A DNA stretch of 64,000 nt from Bufo bufo (taxonomy: Eukaryota > Chordata > Amphibia > Anura > Bufonidae), in assembly GCF_905171765.1 (NCBI RefSeq), contig NC_053390.1:138417468-138481467 (forward strand), written 5' to 3'. Made by a program: the position numbers and the translations under genes. Below the pieces are notes generated by a model. That model saw nothing but the letters and a program-made list of their open reading frames with translations. It searched no databases and was not told the DNA's origin. Positions 46,643-56,212 of the stretch are shown here, piece by piece. Each line of letters starts with the position of its first letter. Position 1 is the stretch's first letter.

Positions 46643-49600
46643 GGTCTCCCTCCCTTTTTGGTACCGAAGAATTTGCGGATGAGACTGCGGTCCAGGATGT
46701 TCTCCTCCGGCTCACATGACCTCTCCTCAGGACCACAGCCCTCCAAGTCGACCAAAAAAAATCTTTTCCCCCGGGAGATCTTGTCAAGGATCTCCTTGAC
46801 AGAGAATATATTGGAGGTACCGGCGACAGGGGTGGGAGAAACAAGCTTGGGAGAAAAACGGTTAAAGACAGCAGGTTTAAGAAGGGAGACATGGAAGGAG
46901 TTATGGATTCGGAGGGAGGGAGGAAGATGGAGCTGATAAGAAACTTGATTGATACGACTCTTGATTTTATAGGGTCCCAAGAAACGAGGGCCCAACTTGT
47001 AACTTGGGACCCTAAATCGGATGTACCTAGAGGAGAGCCACACCTTGTCACCCGGGCGGAATTCCGGTGGAGATCTGCGTCTCTTGTCAGCTTGAACCTT
47101 CATACGGGCGGAAGCTCTGAGGAGAGCAGCATGGGTTTCTCGCCAGATGGAGGAAAAATCCTGTACAAGACTGTCAACGGCAGGTACAGAAGAAGGAGTG
47201 GGAGACTGCGGCAGAGGTGGAAGAGGATGACGGCCGAAAACTACAAAGAAAGGAGACTTGTTAGAGGCAGAGGATTGTTTGTAGTTGTAGGAGAACTCCG
47301 CCCAGGGAAGTAGATCAGCCCAGTCGTCATGGCGTGAGGATACAAAGTGACGCAGATAGTCACCCAAAATCTGGTTCACCCGTTCTACTTGGCCGTTAGA
47401 CTGAGGATGGTACGAATAAGAAAAGTCCAATTTGATCCCGAGCTGAGCACATAGAGCCCTCCAGAATTTGGAGACGAATTGTACCCCACGATCCGAGACA
47501 ATATGTTTGGGAAGGCCATGGAGACGGAAGATGTGTTGGAAAAATTGTTTGGCCAACATGGGTGCAGAGGGTAGACCGGGCAGGGGTACAAAGTGAGCCA
47601 TCTTGGAGAAGCGATCCACCACGACCCAAATAACGGACTTGCCATGGGAGGAGGGAAGATCTGTAATAAAGTCCATGGCGATGTGAGACCAGGGAACTTC
47701 AGGAACAGGTAGAGGCAAGAGGAGACCCGCTGGTTTCTGGCGAGGCGATTTATCCCGGGCGCAAATCATACAGGCCTGGACGAAGTCCGAGACATCTTTC
47801 TCCAGAGAAGGCCACCAGTTGGAGAGACTTTAGCACCCCTGGATGACCGGCAAAAGGGGAGGCTTGGCCCCACTTGAGGATTCGCAGCCGCTGACGTGGA
47901 GGTACGTAGGATTTGCCAGGAGGAAGAAGGCGCAGGTCCACGGGAGCGACTGTAATAAGGCGTTCTGGAGGGATAATATATCGAGGTGTTAACTCGTCGC
48001 CCACCACATCAGAGGAGCGAGACAGAGCATCTGCCCTAATGTTCTTACAAGCCGGACGGAAATGGATCTCAAAGTTAAAGCGGGCGAAGAACAGAGACCA
48101 ACAAGCCTGACGGGGATTTAATCTCAGAGCAGACTGGAGATAAGCCAGGTTCTTGTGGTCCGTGAAGATGTACACAGGATGTGTGGCCCCCTCGAGTAAA
48201 TGTCTCCATTCCTCCAGTGCCAATTTAATAGCCAGCAGTTCCCTGTCCCCAATGGAGTAATTTCTCTCTGCGGAAGAGAATGTTTTTGAAAAGAAGCCAC
48301 AAGTTGAAGTTTTGCCCCGGGAAGACTTCTGGGTGAGGACAGCTCCGGCTCCCACCGAGGAGGCATCCACTTCAAGAGAGAAGGGCTTGGTGGAATCTGG
48401 TCTAGAGAGAACGGGTGCAGAGGCAAAGGCGGATTTCAGGGACTGGAAGGCTTCCTCGGCTTGGGAAGGCCAGGATTTGGGGTTAGCTCCTTTTCTAGTG
48501 AGAGCCACGATAGGAGCTACCAGAGTGGAATAGTGAGGGATGAATTGCCTGTAGTAATTCGCAAAGCCCAGAAATCTTTGTATGGCTCGGAGGCCAGAGG
48601 GACGTGGCCAATCCAGAACCGCCGAGAGTTTGGCTGGGTCCATTTGAAGTCCTTGGGCTGAGATAATGTATCCCAGGAAAGGCAGGGAGGTCCGTTCAAA
48701 AAGACATTTTTCAAGTTTAGCGTACAGGCGATTTCTCCTAAGACGAGTAAGAACTTGTTGCACATGGACCCGGTGTTGATCCAAATTGGAGGAAAAGATG
48801 AGGATATCATCCAGGTATACGACCACGCAGGTGTAAAGTACGTCCCTGAAAATGTCATTGACGAATTCCTGGAAGACAGCAGGTGCGTTGCAGAGGCCGA
48901 AGGGCATCACCAAATACTCAAAATGGCCGTCCCTTGTGTTAAAGGCGGTCTTCCATTCGTCTCCCTCACGGATACGGATCAGATTATAGGCCCCTCGAAG
49001 GTCCAATTTAGTAAAGATCTTAGCCCCTTGGAGACGATCAAATAGCTCAGAGATTAGAGGCAGAGGGTAACGGTTCTTGATGGTAATTTTATTAAGACCT
49101 CTGTAGTCAATGCAGGGGTGGAGGGAGCCGTCTTTATTTGTCACGAAGAAAAAACCGGCCCCAGCAGGAGAAGAAGATTTTCTTATGAATCCTCTCTGTA
49201 GGTTCTCACGTATATAGTCGGACATGGCAAGAGTCTCAGGAGGAGAGAGAGGATAAATTATGCCCCGAGGTGGAGTAGAACCGGGTATCAGGTCGATCGG
49301 GCAATCATAGGATCGGTGAGGAGGAAGAACCTCAGCTTGTTTCTTGCAGAAGACATCCGTGAAGGAATGGTATGGCTTGGGCAGCCCAGAAGGCGGAGAA
49401 ACTTGCGGGTTCTGTTTGACCAGAGCAGGCTTGAGACAGCGGTCCGAACAGGAGGAGCCCCAACGCAGGATCTCACCGGTGGACCAATTCAGGACAGGAC
49501 TATGACGTTGAAGCCACGGCAGACCCAGGAGGAGTTCGGAGGAACAGAAGGGAAGGACAAAGAACTCTAAAGTCTCGGTATGAAATATTCTGATGTCCAT

Positions 49601-49860
49601 CTGCAGAGGCTGGGTACGGAACTGCACGGTGGCAGAGAGTCTCTCACCGTTAACAGTAGAGATGAAAAACGGCTTGGGTAGATGGATTACTGGAATACGG
49701 TACTTGTCAACCAAGGAGGCGTGAATGAAGTTGCCAGCTGAACCGGAATCCAAGAAGGCGGCTGCAGAGAAAGAGGACTTGGAAGAGATGATCAGCTGCA
49801 CGGGTATGATGAGACGTGGAGAGGAAGAATCCACACCTAGCAACGCCTCTCCCACGCTTA

Positions 49861-50793
49861 CTAGGTGCGAGCGTTTCCCGAACGCGGTGGACGGAGAGGA
49901 CAATCTCTAAGGAAGTGCTCGGTACTGGCACAGTACAGACACAGGTTCTCGTTTCTGCGGCGGCTTCGTTCTTGCGGAGTCAAGCGTGACCGATCCACCT
50001 GCATGGCTTCCGCGGCGGAAAACCCAGTAGCGGGTTGAGGTGGATGCGGAAAAACGGGAGCCAGACGAGGAAAGCGTCTAGGACGAGCTTTTTCCTTTTC
50101 AAGGAGGAGTTCCTCTTGTCTTTCGGCGAAACGTTTGTCTATCCTAGTGGCCAGCAAGATGAGGTCACTAAGAGTGGAAGGAAGCTCACGTGCAGCCAGA
50201 ACGTCCTTTACTTTACTGTTAAGTCCTTTCTTGAAGGTGGCGCAAAGGACTTCATTGTTCCAGTTCAGCTCAGAGGCCAGGGTGCGGAACTGAATGGCAT
50301 AGTCACCCACGGAAGAACCTCCTTGGGTCAAATTTAGCAAGGCAGTCTCTGCGGAGGTAACCCGGGCAGGCTCTTCAAAAACATTCCGGAACTCTAGGCA
50401 GAAGCTCTGGACGGAAGTGGTGGTAGGATCTGCGCGGTCCCATAGTGGTGTAGCCCAGGCCAGGGCCTTCCCGGACAGTAAACTGAGAATAAAGGCTCGC
50501 TCAGAAGGAAACTGGTCGGACAGGAGCTCGAGGTGGAGAGAGCACTGCGACAAGAACCCACGGCACTGCTTAGGATCTCCGTCATATTTGTCTGGTAGGG
50601 ACAAACGGATTCTGGAACCGCTGGTAACTGCAGGCGGAGGTGATACAGCAGGAGCAGACGGAGGAGCTGGCTGACGCAGAGAAGGCAGGAGCTGCTGCAA
50701 CATAGCGGTCAACTGGGCCAGCTGTTGACCCTGCTGGGCCACAATGGTGGTGAGGTCCTCCAGGCTTGGCAGGGGAACATCACCGGGATCCAT
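49861..50793 (-). CDS. gag: Chromovirus Gag protein
   Basis: 310 codons, intact. Gag forms the particle that packages the element's RNA. Seen: an N-terminal Gln-rich helix (IVAQQGQQLAQLTAML) and Pro-rich linker, a capsid-like core (about 70-250; RLSLPDKYDGDPKQCRGFL, then FEEPARVTSAETALLNL and GSSVGDYAIQFRTLASEL) of the retrotransposon-gag family related to PEG10/RTL, and one zinc knuckle CLYCASTEHFLRDC (residues 285-298, CX2CX4HX4C). The ATG is chosen because it lies one base after the primer-binding site and no upstream ATG is possible before the LTR. The last codons contain the slip site that leads into pol. In a cell it would act in the cytoplasm. It is the only fully intact LTR-element gene here. 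Confidence 0.93.
   Translation of the reverse strand: MDPGDVPLPSLEDLTTIVAQQGQQLAQLTAMLQQLLPSLRQPAPPSAPAVSPPPAVTSGSRIRLSLPDKYDGDPKQCRGFLSQCSLHLELLSDQFPSERAFILSLLSGKALAWATPLWDRADPTTTSVQSFCLEFRNVFEEPARVTSAETALLNLTQGGSSVGDYAIQFRTLASELNWNNEVLCATFKKGLNSKVKDVLAARELPSTLSDLILLATRIDKRFAERQEELLLEKEKARPRRFPRLAPVFPHPPQPATGFSAAEAMQVDRSRLTPQERSRRRNENLCLYCASTEHFLRDCPLRPPRSGNART
49873..49879 (-). promoter_or_regulatory. -1 ribosomal frameshift site GGGAAAC
   Basis: On the minus strand G GGA AAC sits in the gag zero frame (GGA = 49,878-49,876), six codons before or at the gag end. Pol is open in the -1 frame across it, so re-reading one base back joins Gag to Pol (frame residue of 49,903 versus 50,793 confirms -1). 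PEG10 uses the same heptamer. A downstream pseudoknot was not folded. Confidence 0.85.
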
Positions 50794-50794
50794 G

Positions 50795-50804
50795 GCCGGA
50801 TCTT
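50795..50804 (-). promoter_or_regulatory. Self-complementary primer-binding site
   Basis: Minus strand AAGATCCGGC, two nucleotides after the 5' LTR. It is exactly complementary to GCCGGATCTT at 51,166-51,157, the predicted first bases of the transcript. In Tf1 and Sushi-type elements the RNA 5' end folds back on such a site to prime DNA synthesis in place of a tRNA. Confidence 0.75.
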
Positions 50805-50806
50805 AC

Positions 50807-51434
50807 TGTCACGTACCGGCAGGACAGGTAGTGGATCCTCTGGACCAGAGGCGATGGCGCGGGTTGTACTAGAGGACCGGTTCTAAGCAGTTACTGGTCT
50901 TCACCAGAGCCTGCCGCAAAGCGGGATGGATTTGCTGCGGCGGTAACTACCAGGTCGTGTCCCCTAGTAACAACTCGACCTCTCTGGCTGGTGATATGGC
51001 GTGGTACACAGGGAGAAGGCAAGAGCGAAGTCGGACGTAGCAGCGGTCAGGGCAGGTGGCAAAGGTTCAAAGGCGAGTGGACGGTAGTAACAGGTACGGC
51101 AACAGGTAAGGCAAACAAACATAGAAAGGAACGCTTTCTCTGAGGCACAAGGCACAAAGATCCGGCAGAAAGCTGTGGGAGGAGAAGGTATAAATAGGCA
51201 GTACACAGGTGCAGCCTAATTAAGTCAGCACTGCCTCTCACAACCTTAACCCTTAATAACCCCTTTGGACCAGGCACCAATCACCGGTGCACTGGTCCTT
51301 TGAATCTAAGAGTCCCGGCGCGCGCGCCCCCTAGAGAGCGAGGACGCACACGCCGAGACGCTGGAGTGCTGCCTGGGGGCATACGCTGTGAGCGCTCCGA
51401 GGCCAGCAGGGGACCCGGAGCGCTCAGCGTAACA
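50807..51434 (-). repeat. 5' LTR of the chromovirus
   Basis: 628 bp with TGTTACGCTGAGCG and GGTACGTGACA ends. It carries the promoter: TATTTATA at 51,196-51,189, with a predicted start at about 51,166, exactly 30 nt downstream. An AATTA-rich segment and CTTAATTAGGCTGC lie upstream. Confidence 0.95.
51189..51196 (-). promoter_or_regulatory. TATA box of the chromovirus LTR
   Basis: TATTTATA on the minus strand, inside the 5' LTR. The 30-nt spacing to the self-priming sequence at 51,166 supports both assignments. Confidence 0.75.
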
Positions 51435-54233
51435 CTAATTTTTTCTCATTTCTCTCCATACCTCACCAAGACCACGCATCAATGGGTCCATAGTTTTGTC
51501 ATTATGGATGCTCCTATCTGGAAGCCATAAGTGTTTCTGAAAATACTTCCCTATGCTATGACTACAAATGGCTTGAACATCTGGACGTCTTTTTGGATCT
51601 ACCATTTCAAGCCATCTATTAAGCTGTATCGCTCTATAATATCTGGATACATCTGGCAGACCTAGCCCTCCTTTCTCCTTACTTCTAATTATGATGAGAT
51701 ATCCTAGGTTTCCTGCCATTCCACAAGAACTTAGAAAACATACTCTTCACTCTCTTGAAGAAAGATTTAGGAAGCCAAATCGGGACTTTTGGCATTACAT
51801 ATGCTTTTAGGACGTTTTTTCGTCCCATCCAAGAGAGGTAGGGAAGGTTGTATGTTTGTAACAAGCGTTGTAGATCCCCTAGAAGGGGGGTGTAATTGTG
51901 TTGGTATAGATCATTAGTGTTACTGGGGATTAAGATCCCTAAGTATTTAATTGGCCCTTTAGTCCAATGAAATGGAAGTCGGGCACGCAAGGGGGCAACT
52001 TTGGATTCTGGTAGGGAAATGTTTAGTATCTCCGATTGACCGATTGACTTTGAAGTCTGATAAAGAACTATACTCGTCTATTCTCTTTACCAATGGATCT
52101 AGCCCTTTCTCCGGGTCCATTATCAAGAACAGTCATCTGCAAATGCAGTACATTTTAGTTCCTTTTCGTCATACTTAACTCCTGAAATTTCTGGGGACTG
52201 CCTAACTAGTTGTAAGAGCGTCTCTACTACTAAGATAAACAGTGAGGGGGACAGAGGACATCCCTGCCTAGTTCCGTTGGTTATATCAAAAGATGGTGAT
52301 AGCGTGCCATTTACTTTCAGTCTGGCGTATGGGTTTTGGTATAGAGTGAATATCGCTCTCGTGAAAGCCACTGGGAAGGCGAAGCGCTGCAGAGTCAGTT
52401 TCATAAACAGCCAGTTGACTCTGTCAAACGCCTTTTCGGCATCTATACTTAGTAAGGCCAGAGGTAGCTTCTTTCTGTGCGCCATGTGTATAGCATGAAA
52501 TATCCTGTGGGAGTTGTATTTTCCCTCTCGGCCCTGGACAAAGCCAGACTGTTCGTGTCCTATCAAGGCTGGCAGGAACTTGCCTAGTCTGCAAGCCAAA
52601 ATCTTGGCCCATAGTTTTAAATCCAGGTTCAAGAGGGAAATCGGGCGGTAACTGCCGCAGTTCAAAGGGTCTTTACCCTCTTTAGGTATCAGGGTGACAT
52701 AGGATTCAAGCGTCTGCTTAGGCAGGGAGTTCCCCTGCATGAGTGCATTTCCGTAAACCTAGGGATGAGGATATCTTGGAACTTTTTATAATATAGTAGA
52801 GGTAAGCCATCAGGTCCCGGGCTTTTAAGAGTACTAACTACTTCATCAGCCGATATCGGGCTAATGAGGTATTTTGAGTCTTCTGGTGTTATAGCCGGGA
52901 GATGGAGGGATTCTAAAAAGTTTCTGATGCGGTGCTCCCTTTGGAGTTCCTCATCAGGTGTTCCTGCCTGATGTAAGTTGTATAGTTTCGAATAGAACTC
53001 TTTAAAAGCTCTGGCTATTTCTGGGGTGTCAGTAGTCACATTGCCATTTGGCTGTTTTATTGAGGAAATGTGAGTGACATTCTTGGCTTTCTTAAGCAAG
53101 GATGACATCAGCTTTCCTCCCTTCTCTCCATTAGCGTAGACCTTATGCTGGAAATTCATCATTTGCTTCGCTAATCTATGGCTAAGAAGGTCTCTGAGTT
53201 TAAGTCTGAGTTCTGTCAGTGCTTTTTGGTGCTCATTGCGCAGTGAAGCTTTGTGCTTTTTCTCAATTATCGCTATTTCTGCTAAGAGTGTGTCGACATC
53301 CTTCTGCTGTTCCTTTTTTACTCTGGTGCCTAAGGAAATAAGGCAGCCTCTAATAAACGCTTTGTGGGCCTCCCATACAATAGGTTGCGAGCTGTGTGTG
53401 GAGGAGTTAAGTGCAAAATACTCTATCAGTTGGGTCCAGACCTGATCCGTATGGAGTTGATTGTACAGCAGAGATTCATTTAGTTTCCAGCTCCAATCCC
53501 TTTTTGGTAGAGAGGCCAGGGTGAAGGTCGCCAAGCACGGAGCATGATCAGATAAGGTGATATTACCGCTGTCTGCTGATCTGAAAAAGCGAAGAAGAGA
53601 TGCAGAGGTTAGAATGTGATCTAGTCGTTGATACGTCCCATGCGGAACTGAGTAGAAGGAGAAATCCTTATCCGTGGGATGAAGGCTACGCCATACATCA
53701 ATTAAACGTAAACCATGGTGTTTCTTATGGAGTCTACTAAGAAGCTTTTGCGTTACCCGGTATTTAGCTGAAGATGAGTCAATGGCAGGTTTTAATACTA
53801 GGTTTAAGTCAGCTCCTAGGATTATCTGTCCTTCAGCGAAGATTTTAAGCGTGTCTAGGGCTTGTACGAGCCAATGTACAGGGGATTTATTTGGAACATA
53901 AAAATTAGCTAAAGTGAATTTGCGATCTGCTATTAAGCCTTTGACTAGTAGCAGGCGTCCATCTGCATCTGTGTGCTGCTGCAATAAAGTGAATGGGATA
54001 GACTGGTGGACTGCAATAGCTACTCCTTTGGAGGCAGAAGCTGGCTGAACACTATGAAACCAATGGGCAAACGGACTCTTTGGCAGCCTTGGCATTTTCT
54101 TTTGGCTTAGGTGAGTTTCCTGAAGAAACACTATCTGGGAGCCCATTTTTCTGAGAGCTAGCATGACTTGGCCATGTTTCTGAGGCGAGTTAAGACCATT
54201 TACATTGAATGTTGTGACCTTTATGTCAGTCAT

Positions 54234-54929
54234 CTAAGTGGACAGGTTATTTACTTCTGAAGTGGAGCTGAAATCTGTGTGTACGCCTTGTGAGACTCTT
54301 TATGGGTCTGAAAGGGATATTGGAGAGGAGGGAGGCGAAGGGGGAAGGTGGGGGAGAAGGCTAGAAAAAGAAAGAAAGAAAATGAAAAAATTAAATAGAG
54401 AAGAAGAAAGGGAGCAACAATCAGCGAATCAAACAGGGGGGGAAGGGGAGGGGTAAGCTAAAGAAAAGCTTATACTTGTTAAGAACAAATATGTTGGGCA
54501 CATTAGATAGGGATGGATCATGCAGTCCTTCAGCAAAATCTGATCAGTAGTCCTTCAGTAACATATTCCTTTCTGGGGACATTAAACGTGAATAATAGGA
54601 GTATTTCTTTCCTAATTCTGCAAGGATGTATTCTGTGCGTTGAGTCAGCATGGAAATCAGGAGAAGGGGAAGAAGGTGGAGTTAGACACATGGGGGGGGG
54701 GATTAAATAAAAGCTCATGGTTTTTTGGGTGCCTGCATGTGAAACCTATTAAATAAGGACTTAACACCCATGAACCCCTAAGTCTAGACTCTCAGGCAGG
54801 ATAAGAGCAATAACATTAATAGTAAGCACTTTCATATCTAATACTCAGGTACATACAACAAGTCTACCTTTGCCGGCTATACCTGTTGTACTGAGTGCGG
54901 TAGATAGGCTAAATACAATAAGGCCTCTA
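54234..54929 (-). other. L1 upstream region, no recognisable ORF1
   Basis: Upstream of the L1 endonuclease start. It is purine-rich on the plus strand (GGAGGGAGGCGAAGGGGGAA, then AGAAAGAAAGAAAA at 54,310-54,400). I see no ORF1 with RRM or coiled-coil features, so the element may be 5'-truncated here or ORF1 is lost. Confidence 0.45.
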
Positions 54930-55774
54930 AATATAATTAGTGTTGATCACGAATAATCGAATTTAGAATTTTTATCGCGAATATAGGTACTTCGAAAATT
55001 CGCGAATATTTCGAATATAGTGATATATATTCGTAATTTCGAATATTCGATTTTTTTTTTATATATATATATTTTTTTTTATCAGTACACATGATCCCTC
55101 CCTGCTTCTAGCTTGTGGGCCAATAAGAAGGCTGCAATATACTTGACTTTAGGAGTAGTGTTGTTTGCGAATTTTGCTCTATATTCTTTTTTTTTCGAAT
55201 ATTCGCTATATTGCTATATATTCTTGTTTTAGCAATATAGCGAATATTCGAAAAAAAAATATGAATATAGAGCAATTTAGCTAATATAGTGCTATAATCT
55301 TTTTTTTTTATACTTGTAATTTTTTCCAATCTGAACTTCAGATGAGAAAAAAATTACATCTATTAGACAAAGAAGATTATAGCACTATATTAGCTAAATT
55401 GCCCTATATTCGTTTTTTCGAATATTCGCTATATTGCTATATATTCGTGTTTTAGAATATTACAAATATTCGAAAAAACTAAGTTATAGCAATATAGCGA
55501 ATATTCGAAAAAAACCGAATATAGAGCAATTTAGCTAATATAGTGCTATAATATTCTTTGTCTAAAAGTTGAAAAATTCGCAATAAAAATTCGAAAATTC
55601 TAATACGAAAATTTGCATATTACACAATCATTACCTTGCCGATTTTTTGAGTAAAAAAAATCGTAGAATATAACGAATATTCGAATTTGAGAATATTCTA
55701 CGAATATTCTACGAAATATTCGCGAAATATCGCGAATTCGAATATGACCCCTGCCGCTCATCATTAAATATAAT
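54930..55774. mobile_element. AT-rich hAT MITE 2
   Basis: The element 54,938-55,766 (829 bp) is flanked by perfect AATATAAT duplications (54,930-54,937 and 55,767-55,774). The ends are TAGTGTTGATCACGAAT and CTGCCGCTCATCATTA, and the body is a long A/T-rich inverted repeat of GAATATTCG units. It belongs to the family at 30,776. The 8-bp duplication places it in the hAT superfamily. Non-coding. Confidence 0.88.
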
Positions 55775-56212
55775 AAGTAAGTTGGACGCATGGAGTCTAG
55801 ACAGAATACAGAGCTTATCAAGCTCCCTGCCCGAGATCTATAAGGGATTACTGACTGGAATTTACATGGGTACATACTTATCCAGCCTCCATGCGTGCGT
55901 ATTTTCAGATAAACAGGTATTATGAACCTTCGTCAAGCAACCATTAACTTAGAACTATAGCAAACATGGTACTAAGTGTACCGGAACATTGATGTGAAAC
56001 GTTGGCTATCATAAGCTTCATGGTGTTTATCACGGATTAGCCGTATGGCCCACTTCTGGTGGTCAAGGGGCCGGCTGTTTCACTTTGTATAATATATGCG
56101 TCAAAGAGTGCGGTATATATATCAAAGTGCAAAGGTGATTAACATAAAAGGACTACTATCGGAGCCCTCCCATGTCCCATTGATACTGAACCCGAACTTG
56201 GTGAGGAAGTCC
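55775..56212. other. Unassigned sequence
   Basis: No gene or repeat boundary recognised. It separates the MITE from the Penelope fragment and may belong to either older host DNA or the decayed L1 flank. Confidence 0.35.

Larger units (their letters stand above)
46522..49903 (-). pseudogene. pol: Chromovirus pol (one frameshifting deletion)
   Basis: Pol makes protease, reverse transcriptase, RNase H and integrase. From 49,903 to about 47,830 the frame is intact: protease FLDSGSAGNF (D52), reverse transcriptase TKLDLRGAYN (D301) and VVYLDDILIF (363-366), RNase H LEVDASSVGAG (D513), E555 and FTDHKN (D582), then the start of the integrase zinc region SPFAGHPGVLKSLQ. There a small deletion shifts the frame. 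Integrase resumes in another frame: ACMICARDKSP, core aspartates in HIAMDFITDL and HIVSDRGVQFVS, and glutamate in SNGQVERVNQ. A chromodomain-like tail (FSVKEILDKISRGKRFFLVD, then EPEENILDRSLIRKFF) ends the protein. The frame crosses the polypurine tract and stops at 46,522 inside the 3' LTR. Expressed by -1 frameshifting from gag. Not functional as it stands because of the deletion. Confidence 0.93.
46041..51439 (-). mobile_element. Sushi/Tf1-type chromodomain Ty3/gypsy retrotransposon
   Basis: A full element, 46,046-51,434 (5389 bp), flanked by perfect CTAAT duplications (46,041-46,045 and 51,435-51,439) within L1. On the minus strand the order is 5' LTR (50,807-51,434), primer-binding site, gag, pol (protease, reverse transcriptase, RNase H, integrase, chromodomain), polypurine tract, 3' LTR (46,046-46,623). 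Domain order places it in the chromodomain branch of Ty3/gypsy. Self-priming signals and the gag-pol slip site point to the Tf1/Sushi group, from which mammalian PEG10 and RTL genes derive. The LTRs differ by about six substitutions by eye plus one roughly 50-nt deletion in the 3' LTR. Insertion therefore looks recent. One pol deletion makes this copy defective. Confidence 0.95.
44156..54233 (-). pseudogene. L1 ORF2 remnant, twice interrupted
   Basis: L1-clade ORF2 (apurinic endonuclease, reverse transcriptase, C-terminal Cys domain) on the minus strand. The endonuclease opens at 54,233 with IKVTTFNVNGLNSPQKHG, then FLQETHLSQKK, GADLNLVL and LSDHAPCLATF. The reverse transcriptase at 52,123-52,740 has YRPISLLNLDLKLWAKILA, GFVQGREG, LLSIDAEKAFDRVNW, TRQGCPLSPSLF and AFADD. 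Frameshifts lie near 52,740 and after AFADD (about 52,130). The distal parts are 51,685-51,990 and 51,440-51,719, continuing beyond the LTR element at 45,890-46,040 and 44,156-44,920, where the Cys motif CCRCGDGVSSLSHIWWSC is visible. Interrupted by a solo LTR (44,926-45,884) and by the chromovirus (46,046-51,434). Without these the ORF is about the usual L1 length. Confidence 0.9.

Noticed and set aside
54238..54718. L1 ORF1 in the small frames upstream of the endonuclease
   Set aside because: They are short, low-complexity, and lack any ORF1 domain.
55980..56015. A second plus-strand hammerhead core (TTGATGTGAAAC)
   Set aside because: There is no stem between the two core boxes and the orientation is opposite to the nearby Penelope fragment.
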